Shown here in pieces: positions 12,801 through 23,800 of a DNA stretch of 64,000 nucleotides (positions are counted from its first letter, which is position 1; each line of letters starts with the position of its first letter). This DNA comes from Trochalopteron elliotii (lineage: Eukaryota; Chordata; Aves; Passeriformes; Leiothrichidae): assembly GCA_024734555.1 (NCBI GenBank), contig JANPWX010000477.1, forward strand, positions 341,783 to 405,782, in the 5' to 3' direction. Made by a program: the position numbers and the translations under genes. The notes beneath the pieces were generated by a model that saw only the letters and a program-made list of their open reading frames with translations, did no database searches and was not told the DNA's origin.

Positions 12801-14704
12801 CTACATCCAATTTCCACAGAACTGTCCAGCACTTTTCCCAAAGTGTTTTCTTTTTGAGCAGTTAAACTGGACGTAATCAGGATTTATTTTTTGCTTGGAT
12901 TTATCTTCCAGAATACAGACTTATTGTTTTTGAGGAGCTGATCATGCAAGTGGGTCAGCCTGGGGAGAGCTCTATGCAATGTGACTGATTTCCCTGAGTC
13001 TCTCTGGATCTAGGGAACAGAATTGAGCTTTTCCTTTCTGTTGATGAAAGTTGAAGGTTGAGACATCAAAGGGTTTGTGTTAGGATTTTAGCAAAAGCTG
13101 CTTTTAAGTTGACTTTACCTGCATGAATAATGGAACCTATACCTTATATTATTAAAAATGAATGATTTTTTAAAAGATTAATGCATTTTTAACTGGCTTT
13201 CCATTTTCCATGCTTTTTAACATGGCTTAACCATTTCCTTCTGCAATACACTCTTCAAAAGCAGTGAAATTTATTTGCTCTATTTCAGTTTTATTTCTAG
13301 GCAATTTCACATTTTTTAGGTTCTTCCATTAACACTAGGATGGCCAGGATATTTGATCACATCTAAGGATTTATGAGTCCTTGATTAGATATCCCTTTCT
13401 GGGTACAAAAGTGATGAAAGTACAAGCTCAGAAAAATGGACTTCCTAAAGTTCTCTGTCTGGGGAGCTCCACTAACAAGGCAATCAAAAAGCTGCTGTAC
13501 AGCCAGGGTTTTCAAAGCTTTTGCAATGATGAAAGTACATTTCTACAAGATTTAAAAAAAAATCCTGAGCACTGAGCCTCAATGGGAGCCAAGCACCAGC
13601 TTTAGGAATCTGTTAAAAATTCTACCTTGTTTCCTGACTTTTGTAGACATTGGCCAGCTTGGGTCATTAATGCTTTGTGGAGGTTGCTTATGCTTTTGGC
13701 AGTGTTTCAAGGGGGTTTCTGTTACATTAGAAGTTTTATTTTGGTTCAGCCACATCTATTTTTAGCAAGTCAGCACATGAATCACATTTTTCAGGAACCA
13801 GCTGTCAAGGGACTTCTTGTTAGATTTTATGAGCAGGAGATCCCTTGCAGTTCTGAGGTCTTAAAAGAGCTATTCCTCTGGGAATTCCTCTGAAGAATTA
13901 AAAATAGAAAGTTGTCTGATTGGGAACATAAGTGCAAATTTATGCTGAGGAGCTATTTATAATAGGATGGCCAAAATGATGTTATAAAACTATTTAGAGA
14001 ACTTGCTGTGTAACGTCACAACAAAGTCTTAGGGAAAAACACCATTGAATGTCAGGGATTGAAATAAATGCTTGAAAAATGAGAGAATAATTAAATGTTT
14101 TAAAATGAGAGAATAATAACATACAGAAATACACAAAATTTATATGCTACCAAGTTGTCAGTTGCTACCAACTGCATTCTCTTTAAACCGAGGTTTTTCC
14201 ATTATAGGGATGTCAGAAAAAGTGATGATGAGATAACCTGATTTGTATTCCATCCATGTACTAATTGATTTGAGGAAGAGTTTTAATGTTACAGTGCAGA
14301 AATGGGCACATTTCTATTTAGAAAGGTGTCTGTCATCTCCGTGGCTGAATATGGATAGAGAATTTGTGCCAGTGTAACTGCATTTTTGTGATCACAGTTA
14401 TAATCTCAATTTACTGCAAAGGCCGAGACATTGCTGATAGCAGGAAAAAGGATTTCAGTGAATGACTAATTATTTTGCTTGGTGGATGTAGCACAGTACT
14501 TGGTTGGAATTGCCTGTAAATATAAAAACATGAATTTATCTTAATTTGGAGCTCTCAGAAGTCGAACCCTGCTCTCCATTGGTTTAAAAGTCAAGGACAG
14601 TGTGGCTGAGCATGACCACCACCTATGACAGCATTAGAACTGCTGCCTACCATTGGATCTGCTGCTGGTGCTGCCTTTCTTACCCCCACTCATGTTTCAG
14701 AACT

Positions 14705-14914
14705 GTCATTAGGAAGAAATTCTTGGCTGGGAAGATGGTGAGGCCTTGGCACAGGCTGCCCAGACAAGCTGTGGCTGCCCCATCCCTGAAATGTTCAAGG
14801 CTGGGTTGGATGGGGCTTGGAGCAGCCTGCAATAGGGGAAGGCATCCCTGCCCATGGGAGGGGACTGGAAATGGGCAATCTTTAAGGTCTCTTCCAACCC
14901 AAACCATTCTGTGC
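14705..14914 (+). mobile_element. CR1 LINE 3' fragment, sense on + strand
   Basis: Sequence runs in CR1 sense orientation. 'aggaagaaattcttggctg', 'ggcacaggctgcccag', 'ggctgccccatccctgaa', 'gttcaaggctgggttggatggggcttggagcagcct' and 'aatctttaaggtctcttcc' are followed by the terminal 'aacccaaaccattctgtg'. It is 5'-truncated to about 210 bp with a single terminal repeat unit. Open frames of 98-150 codons on both strands here are products of the CR1 sequence and not genes. It is one of only two + strand CR1 copies in the window. Confidence 0.93.
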
Positions 14915-17900
14915 CTTGGGATAAAGGGACAAAGAAGGCTGAGACAAGTAAATGAAATGTGCAGCTCATCCCTGGAGACAGGACCTTCACATCTCCATCC
15001 ATCACAAGCCTGTGGCGTTATCCAAAGGTCCATGTGGGAAAGGGTGACTTGACTGGTTTGGGGTGCTTGAACCTCTGAGTCAGAAGGACAGGTGTAGAAG
15101 ACACCAGGGAAGTGGAGATAAAAAAATGTGGACTACAGACAGAGTGAGAATATAGTTCTGAAAATGCCTGTGGGAGGCTTTTGGTTTAAATCTGGAGAGA
15201 AGAGGGGACTTTCTTTGAGCCAGAGTAGCTGCTCTCTCCTGCCTGAAGGCTGTGCCTTTCACATGCCTCATTGGTGAGAGAGGAGGATGCTGAAGAAATA
15301 GCTGAATTCTTTATTGATTTCTCCTGCCAACAGAAATGACTGCAACCTCCAAAATATGGATAATTGCCAGGAAGGGAAAGAAAAAAAAATGAAAGCTCTA
15401 AAAATAGATCTATTCTTACCTCAATTTCTATCAATCTTTTTGTGGTTTGTTGACTGGTGTTAGACATTATAAATGTAGGAAGGGAGTGAATTTTCCCTTG
15501 CCTTCTGCTGCTGCAGATTTACTCATACTCCAAGGGCTGTGGACTCCTTCAGAGATGCTCTCTGTTAAGAGGTACTCTGAGAAAATGATTAGGACTGCAA
15601 ACTTCCAGCCACTTGTTAAGAAACATTTGCAAGCATCTTTGAAAGAGAATTCTGTATAACTCTGAAATTATTCTGAAAACACTGGAACCTGGAGAGGTTT
15701 TCTAGAATATAATTCTGTATTGCCACAGTTGCACAGTTTACTGGGTGGTCCTGAAAATTTTCAGGGGTTTGTATTTCAAAGCTGTTTCTGCTACCTCTGC
15801 TGTTACCATTATCTTCCCAAAATCTCATGGTGCTTTGACCAAGAACTAAAGAAATCAAGTAAAATTTCAGCTGGTCCACACACACTCAATAGCTGACTAT
15901 TTTTCAGCTACTTAGAAGAGACTGTGATCTGCACAGCATAACAGAACAGAGAGATAGGAGCCATATTTACCTTATCTGAAGACAGAAGAAATAACAGCCT
16001 TATTTATATGATCAGTCATAAGTCATAAGCATCAAATTTGCAGTCATCACGACTCATTAATTATATCCAACATTATTTCTTCAGCAAAAATCCCACCATA
16101 GATACAAATTTTCAAGTTTATTTGAAATTCTGATAAAACAGGCTGCAGCATCACGTGGGCTGAAAAAATGGCACTTTAACAAACAGAAACTTTTTGTTTT
16201 CTAACAAGAAGCCAAGAAGAAGTAACAGCATGGTTTTGCTATGGCAGCTTCTCTGCATCACCAAATTTAATTTTTAGCTTTGTAGCTTCTTCTCTTCAAC
16301 CAAGAACAAAGTAAATCCAATTTGCAACTGGTCTTTATTCCTGCCTTAGAAGGAATTAAACACCCAGCTACTTACAGTTCAATAAAAATCTTCCAATCAT
16401 GTGTGAACAAAATGAACAAAGCTCATAAGCACATGTTCTCTCCTACAGACACTAGTGGGATGGGAGCATGTGCTTGGAAGGTGTGGGTGAAAGAGGGAAT
16501 ATCTGTGCTTGTAAAGCTATTCCAGGCTGTGAATACCAGGGTTAGCTTTAGAGGATCTGAGCAAAGGTACTGGTTTGATTTTGAAAATGTTATGGCTGTG
16601 CTGGTGTATGTCACTCACAGGTCAGCCTTGTTTCAACACAGGAGGGATGAGCTCCAGCACAGGGCTATACCTACACAGTTGTGCATCTGTGCTTGCAAAC
16701 TGCTCTGTCTCCTCACCACCACAGAACTACTCAGTGTAGAAAATCCCTCTGCAAGACTGTTGGTTGACACAGATTTGGAATTCAGTAAGTAAATTCCCTT
16801 GCACACTATAGGATGAATCCAAGTAAACTATGCTTACATCAATCAGTGAAGTTTTTCTACTTTATGCCCTGATTTTGCTGTTTACAGCATTTTCAAACTT
16901 GCACCAAAAGCCCAGGGACTGCAGCTAGAGTGATAAGCAGCAAACCCACAGCCATGCAGCAAAGAGGAGGTTTTGGGACCTTGCTGTCAAGCCTTGAACT
17001 GTTCAGAGTTACTCCAGGGAAGTGTCAGTTCTGAAAAGCCCCTGAGAACATCTGCAGGAGCCTTCACCTTCACAAAGTGGTGGGGAAAAGCTGCTGTAGG
17101 CTGTAATACAGGACTGATTGCAGGAAGCAATGGCTGCGTCATGAGACTGAGCTCTTCTTGCTCCTCCAGCTCAAGGGAACCTTGAAAATCTCAAGGGAAG
17201 ACTTTCCACTCTGCATCAGTGATTATGTTTTTAAAATGCCATGGATTTGGACACAGGGGAGCAATGATGAGAGGAGTATGTTGCCTTGGCTTCTTCCTTC
17301 CCGCTCCTCAGTTCTTGCATATCCAGTTCTTCCAAATCACATAGAGCAAGGGCATCTACAGTATGAAAGCAAGAGGATTGTGCCTTGGGTTCTGAACACA
17401 GAGCCCTTTGCATTCCTTTGGAATCATCTGGATGTTGAATGTCTTCAGATGAAGAGTACAAAAGGTTGCAGTGGTTCTGAATGAAAATGGCCAATGTCAA
17501 CACAGTATCACACAGTGGATAACTTCCAGAATGGAGATGACCTCCTTGTCTATCATAGAGCAAGAAGGATTATGGGATTCCAATTTAATGTGCTAAAATG
17601 TCATCACAAACATGAAATTTTAAAGCCATCACTCAATAATTATAATTAGCCTATGGCAAACTGCTCTGAATACTAAAGTAACTATAAAAGGTGAAAATTG
17701 TCTTAATTAGCAAAGATGCAGAAAATGTGTGAGACTGACTCACGTCAGGGAAGGCTCCAATTAACCTGGCCCAGATTGAGATAATTAAGAGGGCAGCTCA
17801 AATTGTGTAAAGGATGAAAAACTTCTGGTGTGATATGAAGTCTTGTATTTTTCCATCCCTGGGCCTGTTCTTCAGTGATACCTTGAGGCACATCATCTGT

Positions 17901-20288
17901 TTACATAAAATTGTTTCCTGAGCTGGCTGCTGAAAACCAGACCTACATCCAGCAAGCCCTGAGGATACTCTGCAAACCCTTTTGGTTATTAACTCTTTCA
18001 GTGAGTATTATCTGTTCAGCAGGCTTTCTGCCTGGATGCTACACACACCCATTCAAGCTCTTGTTCAATACTATTTTGGGGGAGTCTAGACCAGAAAGAT
18101 TGGTAAAATTACTACCCCAGACTAAAAAGCATGAAATCATTTCTTTCTATATAGGGGAATCTTGTGGGCACACACCTCACAGTGGGTCTCTGCTCATTTC
18201 AGGGCATTGAGCATTCATTGTAGTTGAAAAACTGCTCAGTCTGGACTGATCCTACACCAAAAAATTTCTGTGGCTGCTTCTCATTGAAGAAGTGAATGGT
18301 CTTTAAACTGTCAATGCTGGTTAAGCTGTCAATTGTCAAGGGAAGATCATGCCAATTCCTTCAGGTCCAGATCACAGGAATTCTGTTCTGATCTGTCCTG
18401 CCCTGCTGATCACTGTACAAACCCAGGTGCTGCAATGGGTGCTGGAGGCAAAGGTTCATTTAGTTTTAAGAGCAATAGGAAAGTTACCACTGCTAATGAG
18501 GGCAACAGGGATTTCTGCACAAGCCATTCACTCAGGCACTTCCTCATCTTCTCATAAATATTTTGTTTGTTTGTACCCCATGCTCTAAAACTCAGAAATG
18601 TCTGTGTGAGCTGCAGACATATATCTGAGATACATGCTAGAAAAAGCACTAAGCAAAGGAGAAACAGAGAAAAAGCAACCAGCACAACTGCATCATTCCC
18701 AAGTGAAATGTAAATTGCAGCTAGAAATCCAAAAGTGGTCATGAATGAAATGGCAGAGTAAAATATGCTCAAACTTTTTCATTCTCTCATATTTCTACAG
18801 GTACCACAATCAGACAAAATACAGGTCAGCTCTTGGCAGGTGATGAGTTCTTACAGCACCAGTAATACCTCTGGAACAATCAATTTGCTGTGAGAAGCTG
18901 TGCCAATCCTTTGAGCTGAGGAACATATAAATTTATTTTGTTACACCATGAGCTCATAGAAACTTCATGCTACCAATGCTACCAATCGTTTGTCTGTCTG
19001 TGTGCTGCCAGGAAGCTGCCACCTGACTTTCATACTGTTCATGGATTTCAAAGGTGCCTGGGAGAGAACCAGCAACTCAGAACAGTTCTAAGATCCATCC
19101 ATCAAAACACCACCAAAATCCAGTACTGAGACTACGAGGGAGCTGTTTGCACAATAACAGCAATGAACTTGGATTTTTTATTTGGAAGAACTAAAACTAA
19201 AATATCAGTCTGCATAAAAAAAATACTTAATTGAAACTCTTATTAACTGTGATACTCTAGTAGGTCCAAAGCTATATATTTATGCAGTTTTTTTCAAGTT
19301 TAAATCCATGCTACTTACTTTATTTCTCACGTTGAACTGACCAACATTTGCTTTTAGTTTAAAAAAAACCCTACAAATAAAATTAACTGGAACTATGCTA
19401 TTATTGTTATTACTTTTAGACAAGAGCTGGCTAAAGTTCTGGAGTGAGAACTGCAGTTTTAGTGCAAATCTAGCAGACTAGAAATAAAAGGCTGCAGAAG
19501 TCTAGAATACAGGTTGGAGCAACTGTCTTTATCACTGGAGGGCAGCATAAGTACCAATATAAGCTAAAATAGCAAAACCCCAGTATTTTCAGCTGTTACT
19601 TTATATGCCAGGACAGTAATTGCTGCTCCTTTATAGTGGCCAGCTACAAACAAGAGATGCTGCAGCCAGCAGTCCAACCTGCCTCTGAAAGACAGATTTG
19701 TTGTCACTAATTTTACTTTATTGTTGTAATTTCCCAGACCAAACCCAGGCTGGAGGTGAAGAGAAACTTACTATGGTTAGACAACTCTTGGCAGAGAAAT
19801 TTTTTCCCAAAACTCGTATTAAACTCTTTTTCCCCCCTAATTTTAATAGCAAATATATTTGCCAAAGTCCTCATCATATTATGGCTACTATCAAACTTGC
19901 ATGCAGTCTCAACCCTTTGGGATTTCTCTCTTATAGTCAAACATAGATTACCGTATTTCTAAGAGCTCAGCAGGCTTAGGACCTTTCTGGTTGAAATGAG
20001 TCTTTAATTGTTTCATTTGCAACATGCACAGAAATCTTGGTCAAAGTTTTCTATGTCCTTGGCAATGAAGAGGAGAAATTCATGCTACAGTTCTAGGCTA
20101 CATTTTCTTATTTATAGCAATTTAGGGAGTTTCTGAAGTAGTCCTGGGAATACAGTGAAAAAACCCTTTTCCTTCTCTAGGATACTTCTGTAACTTTGGG
20201 TCAAATCTGCATCCTCCCTCATGAAAATGAAATTAGCATGGAATCAACACAAGCAGAAATGGCAGGACCTAGCTCAGGCCAGGAGAAA
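14915..20288. other. Gene-free intergenic stretch
   Basis: No gene, RNA or transposon was recognised. The longest frame (156 codons, from 16322) resembles no known protein, has no visible splice structure and no repetitive domain pattern, so it is treated as chance. A cluster of homeodomain-type TAATTA cores and an AP-1 site occurs at about 17637-17787 and is listed separately. Confidence 0.55.
17637..17787. promoter_or_regulatory. Cluster of four TAATTA cores with an AP-1 site (candidate enhancer)
   Basis: TAATTA occurs at 17637-17642, immediately again at 17643-17648, at 17704-17709 and at 17782-17787. The AP-1 consensus TGACTCA is at 17736-17742, overlapping a CGTCA half-CRE. TAATTA is the core bound by many homeodomain proteins. 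The motifs are directly visible, but enhancer function is inference. AT-rich DNA produces some such clusters by chance. Confidence 0.25.
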
Positions 20289-20465
20289 CAGAATTATAGA
20301 ATCATGGAATGGTTTGGGTGGGAGAGACCATAAAAATCATCTAGTTCTACCCTCCTTTCACTAGGTTGCTTCAAGCCCTGTCCAACCTGGCCTTGAACAC
20401 TCCTGAGGCATCAGTGGCTCTCTGGTTCATTCACCCTGGCAGGTGTCAACACCTTCTCCCAAACA
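20289..20465 (-). mobile_element. CR1 LINE 3' fragment
   Basis: The + strand reads 'agaattatagaatcatggaatggtttgggtgggagagacc', then 'tccaacctggccttgaacactcc' and a degenerate 'ctggcaggtgtcaacaccttc' tail. This is the reverse complement of a CR1 3' terminus including its terminal repeats. The right boundary is soft because the sequence decays. Confidence 0.88.
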
Positions 20466-20584
20466 AAGCTGTGTTAGTTGCTATGATGAAATAGAGGAAA
20501 AATCTTTTTCCCCTTGAAATAAATCTCTTAGAAGAAGAATAGAGATTTTCTTCTTTTTACCCACCTAGTTAAATAAAAGAAGTG

Positions 20585-20855
20585 GTTCAGGTTGGAAAGG
20601 ACAACTGGAGGACATCTAGTCCAACCTTCCTCAATCAGGGTCCCTTAAAAGATATTACTCAGGATCATGTTCAGATTACTTTGGTGTATCTCCAGAGAAG
20701 GAGATTCCAAAACCTCTCTTGGCAATCTGTCCCAATGCCCAACCACCCTTATAGCTAAGAAGTTCTTCCTCACATTCAGGTGAAAATTACTGTGTTGTGT
20801 TTTCTGCCCGTTTTCATTTGAAAGGAAACCAGGCACATAATCATAGTCCAGTGTG
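20585..20855 (-). mobile_element. Second CR1 LINE fragment, different subfamily
   Basis: 'ggttcaggttggaaaggac', 'gacatctagtccaacc', 'tatctccagagaaggagattccaaaacctctct' and 'aagttcttcctcacattcaggtg' are CR1 blocks in reverse complement. The 3' end differs from that of the neighbouring copy ('caggttggaaaggac' against 'tttgggtgggagagacc'). It is therefore a separate insertion of another CR1 subfamily, about 120 bp away and in the same orientation. The right end is approximate. Confidence 0.85.
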
Positions 20856-23800
20856 CTCCCTCTAGATGGGGTGCCACAGAGCAGGACTTCAGGATGCAGA
20901 CAGAGACTTGAAGGCAAACCCCAAATATTCCCATTTGCAGTGGATGGAGGAATGTGAGTGAATGTGTGAATGACTTTAAGTGTCCTTAGCAGCTCGCTGT
21001 AAACTCCAGGGTCTGAGGGATGCTCATGCTGGTACCTGCACTGTCATGAGCAAGAGAAGAGGTAGCACAGAGACAGGGGCAGATCTCTGAGCCATGGGGT
21101 AGCCCTGGGGACAGTGTGGGCAGATCTCCTTGGTCTTCCCAGAGATGGTCAAGAAATCCTGGGAAGGATTGCCCCATGCCTTTGCACTGGAAGGGGTTTA
21201 AATTCCCACTCTACCACTTGTGGGAGCTGAGAGCTGCCAGGGCTGTGAGGAGAGGGGAGAAGGCTGAAGGAGAAAGCAAAGAGGGAACTTGATGAGAAAG
21301 GATCCACTGGCAGGAGTGTTTGGTGAGGAATGGAACTGGCTTATGTTCTGTGGGGACCATTTCTCTGTCTGGGAATTTGAAACATTTGGTTGCATTTCAC
21401 ACAGCTTCAGGGCACCTGTAAATTGCCTCTCTGCAGATAATCAGTGAGGGACCATATGCCAGCTCAGGGTTGCCAATTCCCTGGCCCTGACCCACTCTTC
21501 CCAAGTCCTGAAATGCCCTGTACCTCTTTTGAGGACAGAGGTGCCAGTTCCTGCTGCTGCCCAAGGTCTTACCTCCACATTTGTTTTTAAAAAAACCCTG
21601 TTTATTTCCTCTAAATCTAAATGTAAGGCAACAGGCACCTGACAAATTGGTACTGTAATATGGATTAATACTAAATATCTTTCTACTGAAGAAAGGGGAG
21701 ATACTAATATTTACAAGTAATGTATTTTATTGAAGATTTCAGTCTTTAAAAGACATAAATGTTTGGTATAGAATTTCAAGCCCAGTAAAAGGCTGTTATA
21801 CAAATATGGTCATGGTTGAATCTTGAAAAATGTTAACAGTTTTAAGATGAGGGAGCTTTACAAGGGAGGAAAATTAATATTGATTTATACTGTTTATCTG
21901 TAGCATAGTAAAGTTGCCTACACCTAAAAAAATCCAAGTAATTAAACATCTAATCTAAATTCATACCTGTGGGCCTGATATTTCTGGGTCTGAGAAATTT
22001 TTCCTTGGGAAAAGTTAGCAGCTGCTAGCAGACTAAAATCTCTCAGACCCAGAAATATCAGGCCCACACATACCAAAAGAAAAAAGAAGGCTAAGCAAAT
22101 TCTGTGGCTTAAATGGAGGTAGAAAAACCTGACCATTATGGGCTAAAAAAAAAAAAAAAGCAGTCCATTAAAAGAAGGGGCAAACGGAAATAAATAATGG
22201 GAAAAACCCCCTGTATTTTCCTTACAGAATCTGCTTAATTCAGCCCCTGTTTTAGTAACTTGGTTGCTCACAGCTGCCTTGTTTGTGTCTCTCCACTCAC
22301 TGAGCTGCCCTCATGGAGCCCTAATGGCCCACCCTGACCCCCACCAAACAAAGGGAACAGTCAAACTGGTTACTGCCCATCACCCCAAAGCTACTTCTCA
22401 GCATTTTCATTGCAGTTACAATGAAGAGATGTCTCAGAGGCATTAGCCTGACCCCATTTTATGCACGTGCCCTCAAGTTTATGAACTGGTTATCACAGAC
22501 TATTCCCCAGCTCTGGCAGCAGCTGCCAGACTCATGCACGGGTCTTCATCCTAAAATATCCATCCGATCTCAAGGAATTGTAATTTGTCTCCTTGTTTCT
22601 CTCCTTTTTACTGTAGCCTGGGAGGGGACACCTCTAATATCTGATTTTTGCCTGCTCCTTTCCATCTGGTCACATGCTTCCATGAAATATTGTCTGCAGG
22701 CATCCCAGGGGAAGAGCTACTTCATGCTTTTCATTAGACTCTTAAATGCTTATAGAGCCTGTGTAACTGCTGAATTTACGTTTTCAGGCAAAGTTTATCA
22801 AAGAGCATTGCCCTTGGATGAAACAGAGATTAGTTACATTGAACCTTTCTAAAGGTTTTGAGGAAATGTCTGGTTTAAGAAGTTCTGCTTCCTTTTCAGA
22901 TTAGAATATCAGTCTATCCCAGTCCTCAGACTGCCAAAGACTTGTGTTCATATCTTTATATTCATTCTGATGGCTCCACTGAAGCCAATGGGATTATTCA
23001 CCATGTTCATGGCTTGGCAGTTGCATTTGTTTTTGCACAAGTGTGGACTTGATTTCTCTTCCCAGTGTATGTAAGTGTTCCTTACCAGATGCAGCCCCAG
23101 GACATGTGATTCTCCACTTCTGTCCTATTTATGTCACCATTCATATTTAATATAATTAAAAAGCTACAGATGATGCCATGGCAAATTTTACACTAGGCAC
23201 AAAGCCTGCTTTTTAATTTTTTTTTTGATGGAGGGCGTTATTATCTTTTTTATTGGCAAAGCTGAATTTAACTTCATTGAGCGATTCCTGTCTTATTCAT
23301 AATAGAGACATATCCAGCACTTTTCTAGTGCACCACTTGAAAGAAATAATGAATTACACAAAATGAGAAGTTTCATATTTCTTTTAGAAATGAGCTTTAA
23401 CATCACAAGATACTGTATTCTCATTCTGAGTCAAATATCTTGCTATTTTTTTCCCAGGAAAAGTCCTCAGCAAGGCTTTGTTCTTGCCTGAGTGTTGTAT
23501 GACTGTAACAAATCACTAAAATGTCCCTGAGATGTCTTACATCAGGGAAATTGAAACCCTGAAAAATAGATGTGCTTGGCACGGTTTTTCTACATATTGT
23601 GAAATTGCTACTATAATTGTAGAATTTAGTATGTTATGGGAAAAAAAGTCCTTTCTTTTAAGGCCTTTATTTCTGCAAAGCCCCTATTTAACTTGAAGCA
23701 CAGAGCTAAGTGCATCCTTATTTAGCTCAGTGTTTAAACACATGCTTAAATTTAAAGATGTCCCAGTCCATGAGACTTTAGAATATAATTAAACTAAATC

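Larger units (their letters stand above)
3161..14704. other. Long gene-free intergenic stretch
   Basis: No exon, RNA gene or recognisable transposon was found over about 11.5 kb, apart from the small features listed separately: a CRE-like palindrome at 4111, a short hairpin at 9280 and an AT/AC microsatellite at 9790. The reading frames present are short and have no resemblance to known families. Part of it (about 7430-7680) has the non-repetitive, AT-rich look of conserved noncoding sequence, but this cannot be judged from one genome. Confidence 0.55.

Noticed and set aside
14600..15052. 150-, 117- and 98-codon overlapping frames on both strands
   Set aside because: They run through a CR1 3' fragment; the peptides are the usual translations of CR1 noncoding sequence.
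16322..16792. 156-codon + strand frame
   Set aside because: No domain, no family resemblance and no splice context; frames of this size are expected occasionally by chance in 64 kb.
21968..22068. Hairpin called outright as a microRNA gene
   Set aside because: Perfect 28-bp arms and a 45-nt loop are atypical of conserved pre-microRNAs, and no known mature sequence was recognised. It was kept only as an inverted repeat and a finding.
22421..22852. 143-codon + strand frame
   Set aside because: No recognisable domain or conservation signal; the hydrophobic stretches are not arranged like a known membrane protein.
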